From contig JABCRI010000957.1 in assembly GCA_015143295.1 (NCBI GenBank), forward strand, positions 27,021-91,020: 64,000 nucleotides of DNA, written 5' to 3'. The stretch's first letter is position 1; every line of letters starts with the position of its first letter. The notes beneath the pieces were generated by a model. That model was not told where the DNA came from. It searched no databases and saw only the letters and a program-made list of their open reading frames with translations. This stretch comes from Tetracentron sinense. Taxonomy: Eukaryota; Streptophyta; Magnoliopsida; Trochodendrales; Trochodendraceae. Below, piece by piece: positions 22,183 to 34,129 of this stretch. The position numbers were made by a program, and so were the translations under genes.

Positions 22183-25100
22183 TCACCAATTACCAAAGCT
22201 GCAGCTGACATGTTCTTGGGTGATGATACTGAGAGAATCCCGCATGACAGCTAGAGATGGGTAAGGTGGGAGACACAGCCGGTAGAAACATGTATGTGAT
22301 GAAGGTAGACGATCATGGGATTCTAATACCTTGTAGATGTACAGCCGAGAGGCCAAGCCACCAAAGCCCTCTACTGGTAGGTACTTCACTGAGGTCCAAA
22401 AGAAGAGAAGTACCCTTTGCTCCTCTGCAGACATTCCCTCGACAATCTGCAAGAATTTTAACAGTGTAAAAGTGGAATTAGGTAATGCACTGCAATAAAA
22501 GCATCACAACCACAGTCAATTGGTTGGAAACACTTGGCCAAAGCAGCGTTTTTCCAGCCAACCACTGGTATTTTGGACGTTGATAGTCAATTTTCACGTT
22601 TTTCATTTTTCCATTGGTAACGGATAAAAGATAGTAGAACATCACTTTAAAATCTCCATGTCAAGCATAGGGTCTAAAATAACACATTAAATAACTCAAA
22701 CATTAGTGGGAGTAAACTTTTTGAGAAGACCCCAAAAGAATTTAGGAGCATATAAACCATTGAACATTAGAATAAAGATAACACCCACTGAGAAGAAAAT
22801 AAGTTGGGACTGCAATCAGTAAACAATACCCTTCGTACACTTTTCCACTAGGTTGCCCTTTCCTGAAAATTGAACTGTTCTTCATTTGATTTATCATTTC
22901 TTTCCTTTTTGTATTTTTCTTTAATCGGCTTCTATTCAAAGAATTGGAAATTTGCAGGCACAGACAAAACTAGACAAATTTTCTATATCATAAAATCTGT
23001 TAGTATCATCAGATTGGTGTGAATTGTGCATTGGATACTTCTAAGTGGGACCCATTTTAGTATCATCAGATTGGTGTGAATTGTGCATGGATATTTCTAA
23101 ATGGAGCCCATTTTAGAAGTAGTCGCATATCTGCTGCATGTGTGCCGTGTACCACTTGGGCTTTGGTACCTTAAAGCTATTTACAAGCTAAAGGCTAATA
23201 GCTGACCTTATCACTTAGCCTTTAATAAACTTACACATTTCATTATTCTGAATATATGTACAATCAAAAACGGAAAAGACCATCAACAGCTCATATGAGT
23301 GTATGACATGAATAGACCAATCAATGTTGGAAGCAATCAGCCCCACTCTGGAAGAACCTTAATGTCCCAACCAAAAAGCCAATAGAATTCAAAGAGAATC
23401 CTAGTAAAGTCCTAAATGGTAATCTCCACTAATCCATGTGACACCTTAGTGAAGCACAAATGCTCATCCTCCTGATCACAAGAACTACTTTGCTTTAGGA
23501 TATAGTACTATGACAAGTTTGCCTGCAAAAAAAACACAGGCCCTTCTACTTCATGCAATTTTTATGACTTTTCTACTGCCTTCGATTTTTATGACTAATA
23601 TCATGCCTCTTCCCACGACTAAAACCCTTATTCTAACAAAGTTAATCTTTTTTTTTTTATCAATAACTCATCTTATTAAAAGGAGAAGAAGATACAAAGG
23701 TTAAAAGAGAGCCCAATAGGTTTACAAGCAAGTAAACGCAGCCCCAACTAATCATACCACCTGATACCCCCACTAAAACTCTTTCAAGACTAATACAAAA
23801 TGTCTTGAATTTCCTCCCTAGACCTTTGGAGGCCCACCCACTCGAAAACTACCCATCGGACTCTAGCACACATCCGCGCCAACGAAGCCGAAATATCTTC
23901 GAACACTCTGCGGTTCCTCTCTAACCAGATAGTCCAAGAAATAGCTCCTGGAAGCACTCCTCATACCTCGCCCCACACTCCCTCCTCTCGTTCTCATAAC
24001 CAACAATCTAAAAGATTACGAAACGATGGGGGGGAAGCCCAGGCCACCCCCATGCGAGACAAGAAGAAATTCCACACCTCCGACGCAACTGAACAGTGCA
24101 TAAGCAGATGATCCACTGTCTCTTCTTGTTGAAGACACATGTAACACCAATTCGCCAGACTCCATCCTCTATGTTGCAAGTGATCCACAGTTAGTAGTTT
24201 GTCAAAAGATGCAGTACATAGAAAAAAGGAAACCTTGGAGGGAATGCCGGGATTCCACACTACTCTATGCGGATACGAAAACCCCTTAAACGCGAACAAA
24301 GAGTCAAACACATTGCGCACCGAGAACCTCCCTTGGCTACTCCTCAACCAAAATCTGCAGTCTCTAATCTCTGGGCATAGAGATACCGAGGAAATGCGCT
24401 CCAAAAGCTGAGAAAAGTCATTGATTTCCCAATCATTTAGATCTCTCCGCATCCTTGGGCACCAAACTACTCCCCCCGCGTCTCTCTCATATGCATCCTC
24501 CACAAGGCCTTCCTTAACTGCAGAAATAGCGAAAAGATTTTAAAAGTCATCCATAAGGCGAGTAGGCCCAGCCCAAATATCCTTCCAAAACCGGATCTCC
24601 GCTCCTCTCCCCACTCTAAATCTGAAGAATAGCACTACCAAGCCGGCATTAGCCATTATTCCCTTCCACATCGCCAACCCATGGGGACCCCTAACATCCC
24701 GAGGAATCCAGCAGGAAGACTCCCCGTACTTGGCTACTATCACAGCCCTCCATAAACTTTCCCTTCTCCAAATCTCCACACCCACTTCCCTAGCAAAGCT
24801 CTATTCATATGAGTGAGTGGCTTTATCTACAACTCATCAACTTCTTTAGGGTGACACAACTGGGTCCAAGCAACTAGATGGTATCTCGCTCTCTCCTCTC
24901 TATCGTGCCAAAGGAATTCCCTTTGGGCTCGCTCTATGGAGAGAGCTATGGAACGTGGAATAACAAGAGATGACATGAAATGCGTTGGGAGACTTTGCAT
25001 CGTACTCCTGATCAAGGTCAACTTCCCCCCTTTCGAAAGATACGAAGCCTTCCACCCAGACAATCTTCTTACTATGCAATCTAACACCATGTTCCAGACC

Positions 25101-28100
25101 AATTTCGCCTTATATTTCGCACCCAGGGGCATTCCAAGATACACCGAGGGGAGAGACCCTACTACACAACCTAAGCACAAAGCTAGATGATCTATGATAG
25201 GCACCTCCCCCACACTCAGAATCTCAGATTTGGCTGGGTTCACCCATAGTCATGACACCGCCTCAAAACACCTAAGAAAGCATCTGATATTGAGAAGATC
25301 CCGCCGAGAAGCCCTGCAAAAAATAAGAGTGTCATCCGCAAATTGGAGATGTGTAATCCTCACATCATTTCAACTGATCTTAAAGCCTTCAAACAGAGAT
25401 CCTTCGCCTTTGGCCAACATTCCGCTTAAAGCTTCCGCTACAATAACAAAAAGGAAAGGGGAGAGAGGGACCCCCTACCTCAAACCCCGAGAGCTTGGGA
25501 AATACCCCGCAGAACTTCCATTGATAAGAATAGAGAAAAAAACTGTCGACATACACGTCCACATCCAATGCCTCCACCTCCTTGCCAAAGCCCATTCTGC
25601 CAAGGGCATAATCGACAAACTCCCAGTTTACGTGATCATAGGCCTTCTCCAAGTCCACCTTACAAATAATGCCCAGAACCTTTGCCCGAACCCTTGAGTC
25701 TATGCTCTCATTTGCTGTAAGGATCCCGTCTACAATTTGGCGCCCTCCAACAAATGCACTTTGTTGAGGTGAGATGAGATAGGCCATCACTTTCTTAAGT
25801 GTCGTCGCCAACACTTTGGATAAGATCTTGTAGGAACTGCTTACAAGATTGATGAGCCTAAAATCTTTAAGCTCCACCGCTCCATCCTTTTTGGGGATCA
25901 AAGCTATGAAAGTGCTATTATTCATAACTTTTTCAAACCGCCTGGATTCAAAAAACTCCTTCATAACCTCCATGAAATCCCTCCCCACAATCTCCCAACA
26001 TCCCCTAAAGAATTCTATTGTGAACCAGTCTGGACCTGGGCTCTTGTCACTAGCCAACCCACGAACCACCTCTAGCACCTCCGCCTCCTCTAAGGGGTTT
26101 TCGAGGTCCACCCTCTGATCCGATGAGTGCCGCGAAATTTAGCCCTGCTAGCTTGGGTCTCCATCTCTCCCTCTCCCAATACAAATGCTTATAGTAAGAG
26201 ATTATACTATTTTCAATCTCTCCCTCCTCCACCCACGCTCCGTCCACCCTCAATTTGGCAATAAAGTTCCTCTTCAGATTAAAATTCGCCGTCCGATGAA
26301 AAAATTTAGTATTGTCATCTCCCTCTTTTCACCATCGAGTTCTTGCTTTTTGCTTCCAATGAATCTCTTCTTGCTTTAGGGTTGAGATGTACTCCATCTT
26401 CTTAGCCTCCCTCTCTCCAGATTCGGAGATAGAGAGATCTCGCTCCTCCGCCACTCCGTCCAATGTTTCAATCTCCCTTAGGAGCTCGAAGAGACGCACT
26501 TGGATGTTGCCAAAGACCTCCTTGTTCCAAATCTTTAAACGCTCTTTCAAGGATTTGAGTTTGATCCCAAATCTAGTACTGGCCGATCCCCACCCCCTTG
26601 ACCGGCTCCACACCTTGGCGACTAGGTCTTTAAACCCCTCATCCGCCAACCACATGTTCTCAAAGCGAAAGGGGCTAGGACCCCCCTTGAACCTCCCCGA
26701 TTCTAATAAGATGGGAACATGGTCCGAAATGGGTCTTGGGAGAGAGGATTGCACTACATCGAGGAAATGAGTCTCACACTCTGGATCCACCAGAAAGCGG
26801 TCAATACGGCTTGCTACATTATTGTTGCCCCCTTGAGTCTAGGTGTATTGAGCCCCCTTCAACGGGTGATCAATCAATCATGACGATCAACGAAATCTCC
26901 AAACCTTCTCTCCTTGGAAGTGAAGGTCCTGCCTCCTTTTCTTTCTGAGGGAAACCGGATGCTATTGAAGTCCCCCCAAGACACCAAGGCTGCTCCCATC
27001 TTACTCTCACATCTTCCAATTCCACCCACAAATCAAAGTCTTCTATCCTTCCTACCGGGCCATACACCCCAGTGAAAACCCATAAGAACTCCTCCCCTAC
27101 TAACCGGCACAAAATAGATATTGAAAACGCCCCCACCTCGGATTCTAACACTTCCACCCTCAAGTTATCCCACAGAAGCAAAATTCCCCCTGAGGCTCCC
27201 AAAGACGGAAGCTAGAGCCACCCTGGAAGCTTATTACCCCACATATCTCTGATGTAGAGATATGGGCCTCTCGAGTATCTACTAATTTAGTTTCCTGTAT
27301 GCATAAAATCGCTGGTTTTTTGGATCTCACTAACTTCTTAATGACCATCCTCTTCTCCTCCTGGCCCAACCCCCTAATATTCCAAGAAAGTATTGAGAAT
27401 GTATTCATCTAAACACTTGCAGATCCCTCGCTGACTTCGAACTAGCAATCTCCCCTGACCTCCTTACACGGTCATAGTTAACAGTGCATTCTAAGCGCCT
27501 CATCTCCTTTGTCGAGGCACTCCTGCGACCTCCATTTTGTTTGACTTTGGCCCTTCCCCTGTCCCCCTTAATCCCTCCTTCAAGGCCCTGGAAAATACTA
27601 TTTTTCTCTGAGACAGCGCCTTCCAAGGAGAGACCCAGAAACTTACCCACACCCTCCACTTGGTCCACCCAGTTGGAATCTCCTCCAGACACATCAGTGG
27701 AAGCACCGCCGGGGTCTCCCCCTGATTCCCTTCGCCCCCTTCAAGACTAATTTGTCTACATACCTCTTTTGGATCCTCAAGCCCCTCAAGGACCTGTTCC
27801 TGCGGACTAGGCTCAAATGCTCCCCTTGGGTTTTTCTTCAAATTTACTGGATGCAAAGCTGGGAAAACCTCAGCGCTGGAAAGCCCCTCCTTTTGCCCTG
27901 GAAACACTTGAGCAAGATCTTCTGAAAAAGACTGAGACAAGACACCCCCTGGCGGTGCCGGAACCTGCTCCCCCACTACTCCTACCCCGTCCTGAATTTT
28001 CGACCTTTCTCTATCTGCTCCCTCAGCCTCCTGCTCCTCCTGCATAAGCTTTGGTGGCAGATCGTTGAATATCAGGGGTGTATAATGCTCTAGCTCAGAG

Positions 28101-31100
28101 CAATCCGAAGATGTGTCCTAGAACCTGCCCTCCACCGAGAAACCCGAGGAGGAATTGGGGGCTAGCCCTCGACTACCGCAAGAGCTCTTACCTTGACCCT
28201 TGATTTTGCGGCCGGAAGTAAGAGATGCAAAAGCTTGGTCCTCCTGAGGAACACTAGGTAAACGAGGTGCTTCCATCTCCGGCTCAGTCCCCACTACGCT
28301 CCCCTTCGGGCGACGACCTAGACCGGGTTTGCCCCAATACCGAACCAGCACCAACCTGCACCAATTCTGAAGACAAGACTGTAACCCCGTAACTCTTATA
28401 AAAAGCCTCCATCCCCCTCCCGCGAGCTGACGAGTCCGATGGAGCAGGCCTAATCAACTTCTCTCCTCCCTGGGCTTGAATGAGTGGGCCAGCGAGCCTC
28501 GCTTCCGAAAGAACCCAAGCCTTCCCAGGCCTGAACTCTCTATTTGAGAGAACGAGCCTTCCAAGAATGGGCCTCAAGGCTTCTTTTGATACGGTCACGG
28601 GCCTCACGTTCTGTGTGCCTAACTAGACCTCTGCGCAAGACTTCAAATGAGTTGGCTCCAGCTCAGACCCCTGATGTCCTGAAGAACTAAGTAAAACTAA
28701 GCCGACCTCAAAACCCTCCTTCAAAGCTACTTTACTCTTCCATCTTAGTCTTCATCTTCTCCAGTTCCTCTTTTGATTTTTTATTGAATTCCTTCCTCTG
28801 CCACTTCTACCTTCTATCACTTCCGAGGTAAACTTTGGGACGACCCCCTGCCTGGCTTTCGACCCTACATCCCCTTTAGCAGAGGTTTCTTCTTCGGCCC
28901 GTCTGATCTCCTGGAGCTCAGACTGCCCCCCGAGCTTTCTCTCCTGCTGTTGTGCCTTTTTTGGTCCTCGTACTACGGAAGACCACTCTATTGGCTGTCT
29001 TCCTGACGCCTCCACAATACCTCTTGGTACGGCTCCCTCAACGGCTCTCTCCCTTGAACTTTGAACTGACCACTGGATGATCTTGCCGAGAAAAAATCTG
29101 ATTGCCGGAGCCACCTTCCTCTTCCTCTGGCAGCACTCTGATGCCGATCTTGATGGAACCTCCCTCAACTGGGAAATCCATAACTCGGGGAATACTAGCT
29201 CTATCGGCTTCTACAATCTTGATCCGAGCTAAGCTTAAGTCCGACAAAGACGAGGATCTCTCGTCAATCTCCAACAACCCTCCACAAGCGTCTCCGATCA
29301 GTCGAAAATTAGAAGTGCTCCACAAGTGGACTGGAAGACTAAGAATATCCAGAAAGACTCCCTAAAAAATGATTTTGGGAGAAGATTAGAGGTTGGCCAC
29401 CACCGTTGCGCAAATAGAGATCCTCCTCCCGGAAGTTTCCACGGCCCCTTGAGCACACAAATCCGTCACCGAAGACGAATTCTCCACTATAACCAACCCC
29501 TTACCACAGACATACGGTATCAACAAAAGTCGATTTTCTCTAGGAACCAGAGAGTGAATGAACTCTTCCTTCCTAGACCAACTATCGAACGATTAAGAGA
29601 AGGAACATACTACTGCCCTTTTCCACCAGCCCTCTGTCACCCCCTGATTCACAAGCCCCAAAGGAGGACCCAACTCCTGAGCAGAACCGCCCTGCAACCC
29701 AGAGATACTACTCTTTTCTGTTACCAAATGGACTGCCTCTTCTACTCTCCCTAGCCGGAAACGAACTGGAATTATACTGTTCAACGAAGATAACACCCCT
29801 GTCCAGCCGAACCCTATATAGGCCTTCGGGAAGTTGACCCACCTTCTCCTACCACCGTCCGAAGGAATAGCCATTAAAGGTATAAAAACTCCCTGCTGAT
29901 TCCGCTTCCTCTCCAAGATGAACACCCGAGCTCAGCACTGGCATCACTCCACCTGATATGAATCCTCTTGCTGCCGAACGCAGTCTCCTACAAAACGTAG
30001 CAGCCACCAGAAACTCCCCTCCTCCAGTTGCAACTCCACCGATCTCCCCCTTCCACGCTCCACTACCCTCACCACAAAGCCGTCACGGACTTCCTCGCAG
30101 CCAAAGTCGAACGTCTTGGATTCAACAGCAAATCTCTTCTTCCTCATACCTTTGCAAATACAGTTCTTCCTCATGCCTTCCGAACAGTTCATTATCCAAC
30201 ACCTCTTATTTACCAGCACATTTATCAAGGCGTCGATATTTTTGCAAAGAGATGTTTACAATCTCACATCAAGTTTAACTGCAAAAGAAGAGAACCACCA
30301 ATCAAACAAAGACCGCTAATGTCTCTAAGCCTCATCTACTAGACAAAGTTAACCTTAGAAAAGTTCCTTATCCAACACCTCTTATTTTCCAGCACATTTA
30401 TCAAGGCGTCGATACTTTTGCAACGAGATATTTACACTCACATCAAGTTTAACCGCAAAAGAAAAGAACCACCAATCAAACAAAGACCACTAATGTCTCT
30501 AAGCCTCATCTACTAGACAATTAATCTTAGAAAAGTTCATTATCCAACACCTCTTATTTTCCAGCACATTTATCAAGGCGTCGATACTTTTGCAACGAGA
30601 TATTTACACTCTCACATCAAGTTTAACCGCAAAAGAAAAGAACCACCAATCAAACAAAGACCACTAATGTCTCTAAGCCTCATCTACTAGACAAAGTTAA
30701 CCTTAGAAAAGTTCATTATCCAACACCTCTTATTTTCCAACACATTTATCAAGGCGTCGATACTTTTGCAACGAGATATTTACATTCTCACATCAAGTTT
30801 AACCGCAAAAGAAAAGAACCACAAATCAAACAAAGACCACTAATGTCTCTAAGCCTCATCTACTAGACAAAGTTAACCTTAGAAAAGTTCATTATCCAAC
30901 ACCTCTTATTTTCCAGCACATTTATCAAGGCATCGATACTTTTGCAAAGAGATATTTACACTCTCATATCAAGTTTAACCGCAAAAGAAAAGAACCACCA
31001 ATCAAACGAAGACTGCTAATGTCTCTAAGTTTAGATTCATGGTGGGAAGAGGGTCGGAGGTGAGATTCTGGAAAGATGTTTGGTTGGGTGTCGAGCTCTT

Positions 31101-34097
31101 ATCCTAACTCTAGACCAGGACACGTTGGTAGGGGATTGGTATGAGGTGAGATAAGAGGTATGAGGTGAGATAGGAGGGATGTGTGATCTCTAAAATTGAG
31201 AAGGGATTTGAATGACTGGGAAATCGAGGAGATGAGTCTTTTCTTGGCATACCTTAGTTCGGCTCTTGTGAGCCCTGAGGATCGGGATTGTCGAATCTGG
31301 GCTGGAAGCTGCAATGGTCAATTTTCAATGAAATCACTACTACTATCAGTTGAATCAGCATCCTACGCACTCTTCCACATCAAAAGATGTGGAATCTGGG
31401 CATTTCATCCAAGGTCTCCTTCCTCTGGAATGCAACTTTAGACAAAATCCTTACCTGTGATCACTTAAAACATAGAGGATGGAGTTTAGCGAATCGGTGT
31501 TTCTTATGCCTCCAAGCGGAAGAGACAGTGGACCATTTGTTGTTGCATTATCCTATTGTGAGTGTCATTTGGGGGTCTTTTCTCTCTCGTTTAGGGGTGG
31601 ATTGGGTCTTCCCTTCTTCTTTTCAAAACTTCTCATCCTGCTGGAACTTGGCTAATGAGGATGGTGCTAAGAGGGCAATTTGGTCAGTACTACTGGGAGT
31701 CATCTCATGGGTCATTTGGAAAGAGAGAAATAGGAGAAGTTTTTAAAAATCCACCTCTTCTATCTCATATCCAAGATTGTATCCGTATACTAATCTTGGA
31801 ATGGGTCTCCATTTGGGATGGAGGGGTGCACCTAGGGCACGTGATGGGATGACACAAATCACTGTTTCAAGATTATATATGTTAGCATACCGATTTTAGT
31901 TTATGCCATTGTAAACTCCTTTCTACACCATTCTCTATTTTCATTGTACTTGTTTCCATTATTAATGAATGCATTCTCCTGATTACCGATCAAGAAAAAT
32001 GTCTCTACGCCTCAGCTACTAGACAAAGTTAACCTTAGAACAGTTCATTATCCAACACCTTATTTTCCACCACATTTATCAATGCATCGATACTTTTGCA
32101 AAGAGACATTTACACTCTCACATCAAGTTTAACCGCAAAAGAAGAGAATCACCAATCAAACAAAGACCGCTACTGTCTCTAAGCCTCATCTACTAGAATA
32201 TATACATTTCGGAAGATTACGGAAATACTTTTACTAAGAGATTAGAGAAACAAGTGAAACAAAATATAGGACTAAAAACCCCTTAGAATAATATTTTATT
32301 CTCAATACTCCCCCTCAAGCTGGTGCAAATAATATATCTTTGCATGCCTAACTTGGCTGTAATGTTATGATAGTGAGGGTTTCCTACTCCTTTAGTTAAG
32401 ATATTAGCAAGTTGATCCCCTGTCTACCTGAATGGTGTACAGATAAGCCTCAAACTTAGCTTCTCTTTAATAAAGTGTTTGTCGACTTCAATGTGCTTAA
32501 TCCTGTTATGCTAAATAGAATTATAAGCAATGCTAATGGCGGCCTTATTGTCACGGTACAACAACCTCATAAGCCCCAATAAGTAAGAGAAAGCTCTCTT
32601 AGTAATATTTTCAGCCATAAAATCTCACATACTCTAAAATATTATCTTTCATCTGTGTAATCCTATGCTACACCCTCTAACACTGTAGCATAGGGATATA
32701 TTTCTTTGATATCCCTATAATGGCATACTTGTAATCAGTGTTCTAAAAAGCGTGTGAGGCTTACACCTCAAGGCTTGCCTCAAGGCGAACCCCTTGAGTG
32801 ACACGCCTCATGTCTTTTAGCTCGCTTTATGTCTATGACCATAGTTGTTAAAGGCGACTCCTCAGGCGATTGCCTAGGCAACCAAGCGCTCTATTGGGCT
32901 CAGGCGACTGGCTGCCTAGGCTGTCATTATTAATAATATGATATACGCAATATTACTATTGTTTAAAGATTTAAAATTTAATTTTATTTGAATATGAGAT
33001 ATTTGTCAACAAAAAAACATGTTATTTTATACATTTCTCGTGTCTTCTACCATATAATATATTAGAGTTTTTATATCTTATAAAAAATGGGTTTACAGAT
33101 TAAATAAGAAAGAAGAAATGAACGGTGTCAAGTATGTTTCCCCCATGTTAACTTGTCCTCTCTTTTGCTCAATGGGTGGACCAATTGGTCTCTCTCCCTC
33201 TATTTGTGGGGCCTAGGTGACCAAGACATAGCTAGGATCAAGAAGACCCAATAATAGAAAAGCCTTTAAATGCCTCAATTTTTTTAGACCCCCAACGCTC
33301 TCATAAATCCATCTTTAAAGGGGTTTTTAATCATTTAAAAAAGTGCAGGCCCCATAATTATATATATTTTACTTATATAATTTTTATTATCTTTCTTTGA
33401 TATAATCAAGAAGAAGAAACAAAGAAAAAATGAGATTAAAAAGTATGACCTCTTCCTTTCTCTCCCTCTTATTTCTCTATCTCTTGTTCGACAGTCACAT
33501 TGATGTCAGACTATTTTTTATTTTTTATTCAGTCCTGAACTCTCTCTCTTTCTTGTTCAGCTATCAATGATTCACTATCATTTCTTTCTATTTTTTATCC
33601 CTCATAGTCCCTCTCCCCCTTTCGATAGTCATTGTGGACTGTTTTATTGTTCTATTTTTTATTCCCAACTATTAAAATCCCTTTTTCTTATTCATAGAAT
33701 GTCTTCAAAAATGGTTCTATTAGAGTGCATCTTAACAATGGAGATTTTACAATTTATATTAATTACAAAGCCCTTTATTCAAGGAAATGCAACATACATG
33801 GATCTCATATTGGGGATAGGATTTTTGTTGCAAAGAGTTCATAAGGCGACGCCTCGGGCACCTCAGGCTACCGCCTCAGGCATCGACGGGGTCTGTCGCC
33901 TAGTCGCCTTGACAACTATGTCTATGACGTACATCTCATACATTAGCTAAAATTAGGTTTTTAGCCACAATTGATAGTTAAATCTCTTTTTTTTTCTAAG
34001 TTGTTATTTGTTTAAACTTTCAACTAATTTATATAATATTTCCTATGTGTACACGTTCACTCACATAAACACACAATGTGCACAAATATATATATAC

Positions 34098-34129
<32 letters not shown>

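Larger units (their letters stand above)
23648..30186 (-). mobile_element. Near full-length L1 LINE (ORF1 and ORF2)
   Basis: It runs on the minus strand from about 30186 to a poly-A tail (poly-T on plus, 23648-23657). ORF1 (about 29925-27405) has a DUF4283-like start and ends at a TGA (27407-27405) that overlaps the ORF2 ATG (27408-27406) as ATGA. ORF2 shows the endonuclease start ([31 protein letters not shown]), reverse transcriptase ([30 protein letters not shown]) with an intact FADDT box near 25345, and a C-terminal zf-RVT region (24503-23994, [20 protein letters not shown]). Several frame breaks scatter ORF2, so it is dead but fairly complete. The 5' limit is approximate, set where the 176-bp array begins. 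Confidence 0.85.

Noticed and set aside
27484-30342. Plus-strand open frames over the first LINE
   Set aside because: They are opposite-strand shadows of the minus-strand LINE ORF1 and of the repeat array.
33567-33950. 127-codon frame in the inner TIR element
   Set aside because: It runs out across the element's right end into flanking DNA and matches no transposase.
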